The notes under the pieces were generated by a model. That model was not told where the DNA came from and ran no database searches. It saw only the letters and a program-made list of their open reading frames with translations. Positions 41,701 to 56,700 of a DNA stretch of 64,000 nucleotides are shown in pieces (the first letter of the stretch is position 1; each line of letters begins with the position of its first letter). Source of the stretch: Rallus limicola (lineage: Eukaryota > Chordata > Aves > Gruiformes > Rallidae); NCBI GenBank assembly GCA_022605955.1, contig JAKCOZ010000008.1, positions 20,703,583 to 20,767,582 of the forward strand, given 5' to 3'. The translations under genes were made by a program, and so were the position numbers.

Positions 41701-44700
41701 CATTACAACTTACAATTAACGTTTAAAGAACTCTACATGGCATTCTCCAGAATATTTATAAGAATAAAACTGACCTGCTCAAACATCCATGAGTGTGTGG
41801 CCTATAGTATATTTAAATATACACTTAATGCAGCTCAGAAAATGAACATAATTCATGAGCTGAAGGCAGGAAAGCCACATTCTGCCTCACTCAGGTACCT
41901 CACCACATGACTAACATACAGATATTTGCAAATAACTGTTAGCTCTAAAGGTTGTAGCTGGTTTAAGACTATATCCCACATATGAAATCGGTGTACTTCT
42001 GATTGTCTCTGCACTGTAGAGTTCACTGACAGCAGTACCCCTCCTTTTAGAAAAGAAACAACTTTCAGGTATTTGATCCAAACTGGAAGTTTTTTTGTTT
42101 TAGAAAAATCTGCCAAGTTCACTTACTTCAGACAGCATTTGAAAAGGGGTCAAACCTGAGCAGTGGAAGGAGACTGTGCTTCTGTGCGACTAGATGGAGC
42201 TGCTTCATACTTTTATTTGGTCACCATATTTCTAGCTATAAGAGATGGAGCTGGCCTGCAGCTGTTCTTTCCCTTAGCTTTAGTTCCTGTGGATTATATT
42301 TCTCAAGATTCTTAATGAACATATCCTTACACTGCTTGTTACATCACGTTTTGTTTCAAGGCATGTCATGTTAACACTACATTTCCATTAGTTGTTGTTT
42401 CTTTTGGTTCTTAAAGTGTCCTTTTGAAATGTCTTTCATGCCTTTTTCTTTTTAATACAATCAATATCAAATATTTATTGCTAACAAATCTAAGAAATGT
42501 CTGTACAAAAAAAAGTCTCTCTAGGACTTCTCTAAAATCAGACATTATTTAAGGGTAGAAGGGGAAGATTGGTTGCATAGTTTGTTGCTGAGTATCATTT
42601 CTCCTGCTGCCACCATCCTCTTGCCCTACCAGCACATCGTTCTTTTACAAAGACGGTAAACACAGAACTATTCTCTTCTACCCCTGAGCATGTACCCACA
42701 GAAATACAACCAAGAACACTGAGTCTCTGTTTACCACCAGATGATAACTTTCTTTCCTAACTAGTTTAAAAGTGAAAGATTGAGTGAAGCAGATTAATTC
42801 ATACTCAAGCCTATTGAGTCTTCCTTGTACTTTACCCTGATATTTCTTTCTCCCTGTCAGATTCCCATCCCACCACCCCCCTCTTTTATTTTTAAATATT
42901 TGGAACATCTGAAGCAATATGGAAAAGATGAATAGAAAGGGATTATTCACTCCCATGCTACAAGATCTAAGGAGCATCAAATGAAATTACGATGTGGCAG
43001 ATCCAAAACAAGCATAAGGAAGTACTTCTCCATATAGCACATAGTTAAACTGTGGAAGTCCCTGCTCCAGGATATTAGGATGGCAAATGCATACTTGGGT
43101 TCAAAAGGTCAGTGGCTAAATTCATAGAATTAAAAGAAAAAAAGTCAAAAAAATATTACCCACAGTATATTGTATCTGGCTTAGTCACTTCTACAAGAAC
43201 AGATTGCAAGAAGCTGGACGCATACACTCTCTTTGTTTAACCTATTCCTCTAACCTTCACTAGATACCTGTTAGTGGCCTGTCACAAACATGGTACCAGA
43301 AAAGACAGACCTTTCATCTGACCCAATTATGCCTAAAAATGCATAATTACGCCATAAAAAAATTAATGGGGAAAAGTCTATTACTATAACTTCTATACTA
43401 CCTTTATAAATACACAGGAGTGAGATACTCCAGCAGAGGTACTCTATCCCATCACCACCCAGCATTTGTTAACAAAATGTCCTCCAGAACATTTTTGAGA
43501 AGCAACTCCCCAAAAATACCAGTAACACAGATTTGGATACTCAGCAAAACTGAATTATATTAGAGGAAGCAATGTTCAAAAATCTGTATCAAGCCTCAGA
43601 CGCCTTAGTTCTTATCCTATAGTTATCAGGAAGCCTGTAGCAGCATAATCAGCTCTTTAAACTACAGTCTATGCATAGGATGAAGAAAATCACTTGTTCG
43701 GACCCAAGAAGTTGAGATAAAAGATCAGTCTATGCAGCTTTGACACGTAGAGAATTCCTGGTGGTCACTGCAAAGAACAAGTCCAAGATACTAAGTATGG
43801 TCCACTACATCCACTCATTAATTAGCTCAATATAGTTCCTAATTGGGTTCCATACTCTGACATGCTAAGAGCACCCTCTTTAGCAAGACTAAAATGTAAA
43901 CATTTAATTACGTGAAGGGCTGATAAATCTCATGTCCTGGATTTATATGACATCCTGTGACACAGAAAGCAGTTTTAACTGAAAGTGAATAGGCTTACTT
44001 AGAATACTTTCATGGTAAAACTCAGATACATGTATGCCAGGTTATGATACTGGATCCACATAAAAACATTAGGAATTATTAAAAGAACGGCTTAACTATT
44101 CATTGCAAGCACAGCACTATGTAGTAAGAACAGTTTCAGTGGATTCCCCTATACAACATCATGATTACTGTCATCTGATCATAACACAAGTGCAACTAAC
44201 ACAGCTGCCATGTCAGCTTCTCTTCAGGAGCTAGGTCTTAATCATAAATCAACTGAATGACTAATTCAACATTGTTAAAACCAGCAAGTAACTGCTTGGA
44301 GCCATTCCAGTTTTTACATCTTTCAAAAGGTCAATACACCTACTCAAATGCACAGTAGTCCTATCTTTCACAGTGTTTTCTTTTTTTTCTTGGATTGAAA
44401 AATAACATGTTAGCACTTAAATGTAAGTGTTTTAAATAACAATTAAAATGTTCGTTAATTCTGAAAGAGTGACCCATTACAAAGACAATTTTAGCTTTCC
44501 TCTCTACCCACAATCAAAAAGCCTCTCCTCCCCTTTGCTGTTTTAAAAACTTGTATAGTTGTAAAAGTCTTATGAAAACATTTTGCTGCTGAGCTTTTCG
44601 TGCATTAACCTTACTTTTGTTATCGTTACAATATGAATTAAACTAAGAAAGAAACTTTTTCAAGTTGAACAACTACTCTAAATGTGGCTTGCATTTCAAA

Positions 44701-47700
44701 TACGAACCTCTACCCCTCAAAATAATAACAGAAATCACAAATTAAGCGGCATCTAACAGTAAAATATATTCTAATCATTTACATCTGCTTGCACCACACA
44801 AATGACAAAAACCTACTGTTAGCATCCTTCATAGAAAACATTTATTCTGCTCTTAAATATAAAAGCTATGTTGCATAAACAGAGGATTTAAAGCTGTGGC
44901 AGAGTGACTGAATGAAAGAAAATGGCAATCTTTCTGGTTCTAGTAGATGCCTTTCCCTATCACACAATGTTTCCCACTCATAAATACATGACAAATACTT
45001 CCTCAATCATTTTTTACGAGCAGGGATGCACAGGGGGTAGTCAATGGCTAGCTTGAGGGAAAATAGGAACAGCAGGAGGCAGAAACTGTACTGAAAATGG
45101 CTATGTGGTAAATTCTCTTCTGGAACATCACTCAGCTACCCAGGCTTTGATCTTTCAGCTACAATCACACTCACATCCATGAGATCTGGGTATACTTTTA
45201 AAAACCTAAATCATTAATTGTAATAGAAACAGTTAAACCATTTCATTATCTGACTCCTCAACTCAAGCATCTGATTTTTTACAAATTAAAAACTGCCATT
45301 TATACCAAGATTTGCTTTCAATTGGGTTTAACTATGTCATCATCACAACCAGTCTCACAAAAAACATGGGGTGACTGGCGACAGCTAAATCACAGACTGG
45401 CGTCTCCTAAGTAGTCTGTCTACCATTAGGGTCTGGGAAATGGTATTTACTGTACAATTAGAGCCCGCGAGCTCTACCTGTAATCATCCAGATACAGGTG
45501 CGAGGATCCTTTTTTGGACAGGGAAACAGACTCGTCCATTTTCACATTAACTTCCACATCTGTACTGTTACAGCAACCCTTAGGAAACCTCAACATTTGT
45601 ACTTCGGAAAAAATATCACCTGACAATAACAGAGCAAATGCTACTACCCTGATTTTAAAGGCTTCCTCAGGTAGAGCCACTTTCGACATCTAAATCCTCA
45701 TGCCCAAAAAAAAAGCATTCGGGGGAGGAACAAATTAATTTATAACTATAAAATTAGGCCAAATATGGGAAAGCTTACATGATTACACTGCTTCGCAAGT
45801 GTATTCCAAAGTCTGCATGTTTGGGCTGAGAAGCTTTGCTATTAAAATAGGTTAAATTTTGTTCTTTAATTCTAACACAAAATGTCTTAGAGTATCAAAA
45901 GGACAGTTTTAGTTGCAGTAATTTCACAGAATTTATTCTAATGATTTATTGGAGTTAACCATCTGACATTAATTATTGTTTTGGCTTCCACTCTATGAAT
46001 GTTTATTTTTCAGTTTAAAGCCTTCTCACTCTTTGATATCATATGGAAATGAGAATTTTTAATGGAAAATTGAAATCATGTGCATCTAAGTACTTAATGA
46101 AGTACAGGGAGAAACAGAGGGTGTTCTTTAGGAGAATTCAGATATTCTGCTTTCGATACTTTCGATTTGTTTGGATGAGTTACATGCATATATCTGTTCA
46201 CAAACATTTATACATCTTCAAAGTATCTCACAAGTACAGTATTTAAAAGATCTGAACACAAAGAAAAGGTTTGTTGTTTGGTTGGGTTTTTTAACCTAAA
46301 TATACTGCTACAGATTTTTCTTCATCGTATACTACTAAATCCTTTCCCTCTTCCACAAACCAAGTATTATCCCATCTAGAGCTCCCAATGCAATGCTAAA
46401 TGCTGTACTTCTCAACAGCAGATTCCAACCATATGCCTACTCTGTTGGGACTGGATCTTCATCCAGTTCATTGAATGCCTGAGAGGTTGATTTCATAACC
46501 ATCATGCACTTAAGTCATAATATTGACGTCAGGAATACTTGACTAAAACCTGCACTACTCATGGCGTTAAAGCCCATGAAAGCCGGCTTGTAAACCATAA
46601 ACAAAAGTGCAAGCAGTGGCAAGGAAGCCAGGCACCCAACTGCAAATAGAAGAGTACCACTAAAACGTGCAATTTGCTACAGCTTCAAAGATTTCTGTGC
46701 AAGTCACATAGCTTTAGTCCTTTCCCATTTGATTCATTCCTTTGGAATGAAAAAGATGTTCTTCAATCAGCATTATGTAACATGATAAAACCATATGTTT
46801 ATTTAAATCAGTACTTCTGAATCAAATCTTTTCTCTGTGGTTAATGGATTCATGTAGAAACGTAAGGAAGTAAAGTGTATTCTTTTCTACTCTGCGCTTT
46901 CATTGAGGGTTTCACATATGCATTGTGCTCAAGCAGCATGTCAATGGGAGCATAACAAGTAACAGAAGTGCAACATAAGTTTTCATCCCTATTTTTATTA
47001 ATATTCTTGGTGATCCTAATGCACAAGGAATTATTTACCAATGAAAAACATTAAATAGAAACATATATTTAGGTATTTAACCTGAACACACTCACCACTT
47101 GTTTTTCTTTCTAATGTAGTCTTTTTCAGAGAGGTTAACCAAGTAGATCATGGGTTTTGAAGTAAAAAACAAATGTTTGTTCAAAACATCAATCTGGAAG
47201 TGAAAATACAGGAGAAAAATTTTAAAAACAAGTTCTACCACCTTTAGCTAATTTCATGACCATTTCCCTCATGGCACATCTAAGAAGGCAACAGAATTAC
47301 AGTGTAATATATAGATTGCTGATAAATACAGAATCGCCTGAGAAATCTGACTTTCAATACACTATGAAAACAAAATAAAAATATTTTTTAAAAGAATCTT
47401 TAAAAAAAGACAGTTACAGGTAGCAAAATTAGAAGTCAATTCATGGGGTAATACTTATAGCCTACCTCTTTGTCATTCCAATCATGATAGAAGCGGACAG
47501 CTTTCTTTTCATCTATTACCCATGTCTTGATTTTGCACATTACGTCCTATGCAAGATCAAGAAAAAAACAAAGTCAAAAACTCAGCTGGATATCAGACCA
47601 TTCTTTTCCATAAACAAGGCTTGTGTATGTAAGGGTTCAAAATATACACACAAATTGAAAATTGGCTAGCACTTTTTAAAAACAAATTTTTACTCTCCCA

Positions 47701-50700
47701 GAAAAATACAAATTGCTGCTCTAAAAGTCACTAAAGTGCAATATTGATTATTAAAGCAACACAAATCCCGTAATTAGGAAGTTAAATACACAACACTCAA
47801 GTATCATCTCTCGTCACCACAAAAATTAGCAGACCTTATAAAACATATGTAAAAATCAGTACATTTTAGATTGCTTTTCAAACTCGGTAAGACGTGACAT
47901 TTCAGCATCTAGCGGGAGAGACCACGTACAACATAAACATACCATTAAGAAAAGGGAATGGGTGGGAAAAAACACAGCAATTTTTTTTTTTTTAAATTGT
48001 GAGCAAAAGAAATTGAGCCTATTATTGATGATCCACCCTTCAAGAAATTAATTCAAATGGCCAAAGCCCTTTTTATTCTGCATTAATTTTTCGCCAACAC
48101 CTTCTCCCTCCCCCCCAAAATGAAACCTGCCAAAGCCTCCATTACACAATGGCAAGAGCCTTGCACTGGTGACCTCCAACCAGCTGCATTCACTTTCAGA
48201 ACATCTCTCTCGGCAGGAAATCTAAAGGCCTTTTAGTTAGCAAGCTAGTGTGCATTCAGAAGGAGTAACTGCAGGAAGAGCCCAATGTGCTTTGTTTCTC
48301 TGGCCTTTCTTCACAGAAAGATTAATCATCTGTGAAATGGAAACGGCAAACAGCAAGTGACACAAACTGAACCCTTCAAGCCTTTCCTCATCAGTTTTGT
48401 GGTCGTGAATCCGAAAGCTGCGTGTGGCACGGTTCTCCTTACAGGCAGGTGTTAATAAAAGGCTCTTGGGTCTGAAAGGTCAAACTTGGCTCTTCTAGGA
48501 GTAGTACATTTTAGAGTCGCCTATTTTTTTGTTGTAGATAATTTATGATCATGCTTTAAATAATGCATTTTTGGGGTTATAATTGATGCAACTGAAAACG
48601 AAGATCTATAAAATACAAGGAAACATTCCCTAAACCATTGAGCACACAGCATTTTTTGTGCTTTGTGCTATGCCATTGGAGTACATTTATAAACAACCAC
48701 AAATAACATCAGTATTTACTACAGCCTTTTCTAGTCTTGCAGTTGCTTTAGTGAAAAAACAAAGAAAAAGCTCTTCTAAACCTTCAGATCCTGATTTGAA
48801 ACCCTCCAGGAACAGGACTCCCCACAGATTTTAACAAGGAAGGGGCAAGCTAAAACTTTTAATGAAATCTAACACGTTCTGCCTAAGAATAATCACTTTT
48901 ACTCTCCTATAACTGAATTTCACTCATAAATGTTTAAAAGTGGCTAATATAACACCATTTCCTACAAGGAGAAGATCAAAGTGCTATATTACAAATGCAT
49001 TATGATTAAAAAAGCACTGTGCAGCTTTGCTATTAACTGTTCTTTAAACCCTAAAAGGCTTCCCATAGATCTCACTTGGCACTGCATATACAACCTTTGA
49101 CAAGTAATGTAGACCATTTTTATTCATTGCCTAAAATTGTAGGCAATTATGTGCGTCACACTGGCCACCTGCAAATTCTGAATGCCTGCTCCAGTTGTCA
49201 GAGCAAAAAACTAATGTCGGAGGGGATTAATCTAGGGGGAGAGAGTCCTCTTTAATGGCTCCAGCAGGTGAAATGGCCCAGCTGGTTACTATGATGAGTG
49301 GCCAGAACAGCTTATGTAGAGACATGCAACAAGATTACACGTAAAGAAGAAAACAGTGGTACCATCTTATCTTTAACCCTGTGTGCTTTTTATTTTTTAA
49401 TTAATCAGTATAAACAAGATAAGGAAAAATTCTACCAATAGGTACTTTTCATTTAAGATCTTTAACCTCAGCTTTTGTCTAAGAGACATATAAAATCAAC
49501 ACAATCTCCAAGTCTCTTGTCCAGCAGTGAAGGAATTCCGATTACACGCTATTTCAGGTTTTAATCTAATTCTGTAGGCACCTACCACGTGGCTTTTGGC
49601 ATTACAGTTCCCCTCTCCCCCCTCAGCAATGCATTATTACATATAAATTGGAATAAGTAAAAAAATTACAGAAAAAACATTATAGCACAAGTTACCAAAG
49701 CAAATATAGCAAATACAGCTTGCTCTTTCTATAACCTACCTAAGCACACCATTGCCTGTCAGCATTTCTCATTCACATTCACCTGCTACCTATGGTGACA
49801 CATCTTAACCTGCTTTAGCATGGACTTAATTTTTCAGAGCCCTCACTGAGGTATCTGATTTGATGCTGTTTGCAACTGTTGTTCTAAAGGAGAAATTACA
49901 CAGCCAACCTCCGCAGGGAAGGCTGACCAACAACTGAATATGCTGAGGAGAATCCACAGCTGTAAACATACAATTTTAGTTTTGGTTTTACAGAGAAGTG
50001 GACAACTATTGTAAAACTTTCTTTAGATAAAGGACAGAAACTTATAAGAAAATACAGCATTTATGCCTGAAGCTGGCAGGGCAGTAAGACACAAAGAAAG
50101 AACATGGGAATAATTACTCACTATTTTCTCTGATGGACTATATGGGCAGTTGCACTGTACAAAGTGTAAAGCCCAGAAACAAACAAAAAGGGACAGATAA
50201 CTCAGGGTTCCCCTGTATCAATCAGTGAACATTAGGAAGTGGAAGGGACCTCAAAAGATCATCTAGTCCAAGCCCCCTGCAGAGCAGGATCACCTGCACT
50301 AAATCACACAGGAACACATCCAGATGGGTTTAGAAAGGTAGTGTCCCATTTAAATGAGTTTTAATGCAAACCCTTAATAAGAAATCATTACATACTAATG
50401 ACGATATGAAGGGCAACTATTTCCACATATTTCTTTTTCACTCAAGCTGCCTCAATATCTAAACAAACACATACAAAGCAAAAAAACACATTTTCAGGTT
50501 CTACCTCTTATAGCACAATTTTTAGTTTAATTGCTTCTGTTTAGGCCTGATGAAAGAGTATGAACTGACCTTTTTATCTTCACTATCATTGTAACAGTCA
50601 TTTAAACACATTTAATCATTACTCTAGTTAACTCCGAGATGCTTAATAACAGAATGCAGAGCAATGATCCACTTTGTTTCATTAGATCTGGCCTCCCCAG

Positions 50701-53700
50701 TTGCACACTTTGAGGTCAAGCTGTCACCACCAGAATGATCCACTTCTTGTTTGATGAGAGGGGTATTCTTGTTCTGGTTTTCAGCTAGCAACATTATAAG
50801 CAAGTACCATTTAAAAAGCCACCAAAGCCCCCTCCAAAATCCAATTTCCTTTTCATGAATATCGAATACCACTGTTTTAAACATCAGTTAATTTCTGACT
50901 ACATCCTCGGCAATGTATTTAGCGCATATGACTACTCAGTATGTTTAGCCATATGCAATACAGTTATTTTAATTTATTTTCTCAAAGCAGCAAGTAGTCA
51001 ACCCACAAATGTTAAGCAGGACTTTAACAATAAGTCCCAACAGTATAAAATACTATAAAGAAACACATTTAAATTGCATTTAGGAGATTTATCAAGACAT
51101 GCTCACGAGACACTACTGTGTAGGAAAATGTGCATACATTAATAAACTCTCTGGATGGATGATAGTAATAATGTGAGCCAATGCCAAATTCTTCTTACAG
51201 CATGAGGGACTAAAGTGAAGCTTGGAAGACTCACTTGCCTACTTGGCATCAGAGAATTGTGAGTTTTTTGTTGTAAATTAGCAGGGCATGTAATTAACTT
51301 CCGCAAATTTAATAAAGAAGTAAGCAGTTGTGAGGATTACCACTTCACACTTGAAAGTGCCAGTGAATTCTCCATGATCCTGCAGGCAGTGCAAAAGACT
51401 CCGCTACTACAGAGAGTAACTGTGAGTACAGCAGGCTTTTTTACCCCCACCAAAGGAGATGCCTTTGGGAAATATGTAGTGTTTCTCAGCACCTTACTCA
51501 TCCCCCTCAAAACTTCTGAGATGTAGTAACTGACCAGCTTACTGTAAACACTTCAAAAGCCCCTCAGAAAAGCTATAAGGAGTACTTAAAACATTACTTG
51601 CATCTCTATTCATACAGCAGTCCCCAGCACAGTATATCAGTAACAGAGGCACTAGAGTACAATTCAGATTTCCTTACTGAATCTGGGTCAGTGATGTAAG
51701 GTATGTAATTCAAAAAACACTTCATGCACTAAATGGAGTCAACATCACCAAACTCAGAACATAACTCTAAATGGAAAATCCAACAGGTGTGTTTCTGGTG
51801 TATTTGCAAACAAAGTATCCCTATTTATTACCTTTCATTAACAGCCTAAGTAAAGGCCACGTTAGTGACACAGACTCTGAGAATGGTACATTACTAACAA
51901 CATGAACCATGTGTGTAATGACCAGAACTACTAGACAGATTCAGTCAAAGCAGACAATGTTTTTCAACAAATTCAAGTTCATACACTCACTGAGTGGGGG
52001 ACAACGGAGAAGGCAGACACACTATTTACTAGGTAGAAGGCTCCCCCCTTGTGAGAGTGGCTGAGAAGACTTGAGGTTGCAGGCAAACAAACTACTGTAG
52101 CTGAAAGACTAATACAAACTTTGAGTATATAAATGGGCAAATGTCTAATGTGACTAATTCTACACTTCTCTATTGAAATACTGAAAAAATGGATAAAATT
52201 AAGGTTTTGAAAAAGTGCTTATACATGAAGACTCAGTGTGCTTAAATCTCACACTTTTATTCTATGTCATATATATAGAATTAAAACCTCACATTGTATA
52301 GGCTTTTCCACCCTTGCATATGGAAATCAAATGGCTCAAAGTTGAAGCCTGACAAACAGACTAAAGCTGTGTCTTATTTCTAAACAGTAAAAAAAATTAA
52401 TCACTGGCACAAGCTATGGAATATGCAAAAGGTCAGACCAGGAGATAATAGTACTACTTCAAAATAGCTATGATGGTTTTTCACATACTGATAGAGAACT
52501 GCAGTATTTGAGGTAACTATAAAGCTAGTTAAACTGTGCTGCTCCAAAACCAGTTTACTGTGCACACACCAACTTCCCTGTTAATGTCAAGCTGTACAGC
52601 GTGCCCCATGCCCACAGTCCTTCCATTCATGACTTTCCTTGGAAATCTTTTTCACTCCTATTTAGCATAGTCTCAGTGCTCTACTTTTCCTGGAGGTTTT
52701 CTGGCAATTTAAAAGAGTGAGCCTGAAGTGACAAAATAAGAATATATTGTAAAAACAATGTTTAGAAACAGTGGTATTTTCAAAAGACAATTAAGACAAA
52801 TTTTGCAGGGTTTGTTTTGTTGGTTTTTTTTTTTTAAAGGCTAGATCATGTTTTTCAATTATGTTAAGTGCTTAAATAAGCTGTAGCTGCTGGGTGCAAG
52901 AAAAAGAACAAGTCAGGTACTGCATCAACTGGAGTGACAATGAGCTCCTCTGTGGTACAAAACAATGTTTAATCTCTTACAATTCCCTTGCTCACAGACT
53001 TTAATAAAAATACAATGGGAGAGGTAATGGATTTAGGACAAGTGTATTATTCCTTCTTCTATTCAATACCTTCTAACAGACTCAGTACAAGCTGTACATG
53101 ATATAAGATTTACTCAAGCTAGATGCCAATAATGTTTATGAACCACAGCAAGCACTCGCACGCAAAACATCCTACAAGCATTTCCAGGCAATGTAATACA
53201 CATCAATAATCCCCAAATTCTCCTGTGTGGGTCATCTGTGTGGGTTCTAAGACATTATGCATAAAATTACAGAGTCACTTGTAGATTAACAGCTTTCAGC
53301 AGTCTTGCCTGCTTTCTTTTTTGAGAACCTACAAGTGATTATTTCTAGCAGTTCAGAAATTCAGAAGAGGAAAATTGCACTGAAGTAGTAAAATGAAACG
53401 TCTTCCATAGAGTTCAACCAAACTTTTCTTACTGCACTAGTCTACACACACTTTCAAAGAAATCCATGTGTGAATGCATTTGCCCTAGACATGGTTTAAG
53501 CCAACTGAAAATGGGGTCTCTTACAGAATACTTCTCTTATATAATGTTTTGGGTGTAAATAGATATTATTTTACAATTACACCGTAGTTTGAATCTAGAC
53601 ATACCCTGACAGACATTATTTACAAAAGTAATTTCTTTAAGCCACTATTCAATTCTACACAGGAACAGCCTCGACAGAAGGTATTTAAGACTTCTCTTTG

Positions 53701-56700
53701 TCTGCTGAGCCTACCAAAAGAAATCCAAACGTGTATTTACACATTATGTAGTTTTAAGTCAGGCTTTACTACCGATTAATTCACAAACATCTGCCATGAG
53801 TATTTTCCCGTTACATTCAAAATGTTCTTCAGAATGAACTTTAATTTCCTCTAAATACCACATTAAGCACAGTAAATGGTCCACTAAAGATTTTAGACAT
53901 AATTATATGCATTAAGAATATAAATATTTTCTTGATTCCCTATGATTTAACATTTAAGTTACTTATGGTGATTTCTGTTACAATTAAAGTATGTCAACAG
54001 CATACGCGTACTCTGCTCTTTCCCTTCCATCTCCAATGATCACAAACTAGCCTCAAACTCACCTTATAAAAGGAAAGGAAAGAAACTGGAGAGGAAAAAA
54101 AATACAATTCATTGCTGTATTTATCTTCAACTCGGAATGAAAGAAAAGGTGAAAATTCCCAACTGACATCATCAGTTAGAGGAAATAAGAGTTCATCCAT
54201 CCGTGAGAACTCTGGAGAGCTCTTGCAGCACGAGGTCATCGCATTCTGCTCGGCACCATTCCATTCATCAGAATATTGCTGGAAGGAAAGATTTTTCACC
54301 CTCTTTTCACCTAGTATATATTGGTAATGAGAAGAAACCGAATCTGCCAGCTCTCTACTGTTTGAGAAGTATCTCCCATATCATACAGGTAATTTTAAAT
54401 GGAAAAAAAAAACATCTTTCAGACAGTTATTGTATAGTCAGGACCAGACCAAGACACTGAAGGGAAGAGAAAAGAAGAAGGGATTAAACCTACTTAAAAC
54501 CTGTAGGAAGACTTTGTTTTACTCCTCATAGTACATATATGCCAACAGACACACGCTATGCCTATGGTCACTGTATCAGCTATTCATTCATCACCCAACA
54601 CAGCAACAACAAAAAAAAAACCTTGATGCCTTTCCTGTAAGTTAAATACACACTCAATGGTTCTGGTATCATTACATCAAAAAGGGGTCTCAACAATTCA
54701 TAACTGCAATTACTTTTGCTCTTAATAAAGTGTGCTTGATTTGAAAAATAAATCTTATCTTTAAATCAAAAGACTTTTTAACAATGGAATTTAGAGATCT
54801 CTTAGGACTTGAAAAAGCACTCGTTTCAACTGGAAACTGTAAGTTCAAATGCAGTGAACACTAATCTTGATCCACCTTTCAACTGAAAATTGGAAGCTCA
54901 AACATTGCAGACATTTGGACATGGATACTCACCTAAAGATTATGTCTTCATTAATAGTATGTGTGAACTCAACTATAAATAATATTCCTGTGGTCAGATA
55001 CATAAATCACAATACCATTACCAATAGGAATTCTTCTGTACTTGAATTCAAGATCTGGTGCACTAACAAAGGGCTGAAGGAATCTGCTGCAGAGAGTGAA
55101 CCTCTAAGGACTAGAGCTGAATCATGCTGGAAGAGTAGTGGAAGAGAATCCTGCAACAATGTTAAATGTAACTATATTACACTGTATTAACTCAAAGACT
55201 TCTGTCTCCAGAACTGAAAATTGAATAAATATAAGTTTTTAAGGCAACTTTAAAAATTTGTATATATTGATCTATAAGTTCATACATATATGAATTTTAC
55301 TTTGAAATCCCCTGCTACTCAAAATGACAGATGAATAACCTAATATGAGCGAGTTTTATTCTTTTTCATGTCTCTGCAGATTCCAGAACCATACTACTTT
55401 AAAATATAAATCAAAATTACTCTGATTGCTTTCTGAAATATCTGCACTGTTTTAAAACATGCAAATAACAGGAGTTGTTTTTGTTGTATAGTATCTCTTT
55501 AGAAGGTATCTCTTTAAAGGTGTACTGAGTCTGAAAGAATAGCATCCTTAGTCAGAGAGATGTTTCTAAAAAGCCAGTGAGAACACTTGCAGAATGGACA
55601 AAAATTCATGTGTAAAGGAAGCTATCCCAAGCCCGTGTCAACATTACATGTTGCTGATCTTGGACCATAGTGTGTCATTGATTTTTAAGTAGAACTTGAA
55701 AATTATTTCGTTGATGGCTCCTTAACAGCAGTTGGCTATTTTATTTCTGCTGACAGGGGACTGAGAAATCAATTCTCCAAGAGACAGCATGAACAGTTAA
55801 CACCGTATTCAACTGCAAAGCCAGGTCACTGTGCAAAGGTGAACTTCCCAACAGTACACAACATGGACTTACCCAAAGGGAAAACGATAATTAACAAGTT
55901 AGAACACAGTGGCGAGAAGGTGAGTGATCAAACACAAATCTCACATTTAAGCGCTGTTGATTGATACAGAACAACAATTTCCTCCTTTTATTCTCCAAAA
56001 CCTTTTGGAGATTTCTGAATATCAAGTTACAGTTGTGAAGGCCTACTAGTAAAGAGGATCCTCTAAAGTAGACAATTTATATTTATGAAGTAAGAAGAAT
56101 AACTTTCAATTAAGTTCCAGGAAACACACAGTGAAATCCCCTTTGATGCCAATAACAAGTTTACACAGGTCACCCGGAGATTATAGCCTCTCTGAAATCA
56201 GTAACTTTTCCTCAGTTTTCATATTAAGGTTATTTGTTATATCAAGCAAACTACCAAAGGTAAAACATACTTGACCAAGATCAATAGTATTTCTTTTCTT
56301 TCCTCACCTCCTTCTTCTTTGCCTAACCTTATATAGTGTTCTTCCTCAATAGATCTCAAAATGCTCTCAAAAGAAGTGGAAAGGAATGAAAAATGCAATT
56401 CAAGTGCTGGATGGTTTTGTTCAGCAGGGGAAAGCAAGCCAGTGAAAGGTCTCCAAGCAATACATTTAAGAAAGCTTGCAATATCTTCATCTGAGTGAAC
56501 CACAGAACTTTCACAACTCTCAACCAGTTAAAGCTTTTGAAAAATTCTTAAGTGTCTTTACCATGAATTACTCCTGAAAAGATGGGAAAACAATGAAAAA
56601 GAGAGTAAAATGTTAACACTGTGCCTTAAAAACAAAACAGACAAAAAAACCAAAACAACTTACAAATACCAAGTTTTTTCCATTTTAACCTTCTAGTTCT

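Larger units (their letters stand above)
15930..47095 (-). other. OLA1: OLA1 large intron (31 kb) with CR1 fragments
   Basis: This is the largest intron in the window, with donor GTGAGT at the high-coordinate end and acceptor CTACAG at the low end. It holds at least four CR1 LINE fragments (20.4-21.4, 22.3-22.8, 37.1-37.3 and 43.0-43.3 kb) and several A runs (17176-17192, 38999-39017). It also has (AAT) and (CCA) microsatellites. The rest is AT-rich DNA without recognisable genes. Small open frames near 31.3-31.65, 39.35-39.64 and 45.5-45.7 kb are discussed in the findings. Confidence 0.75.
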
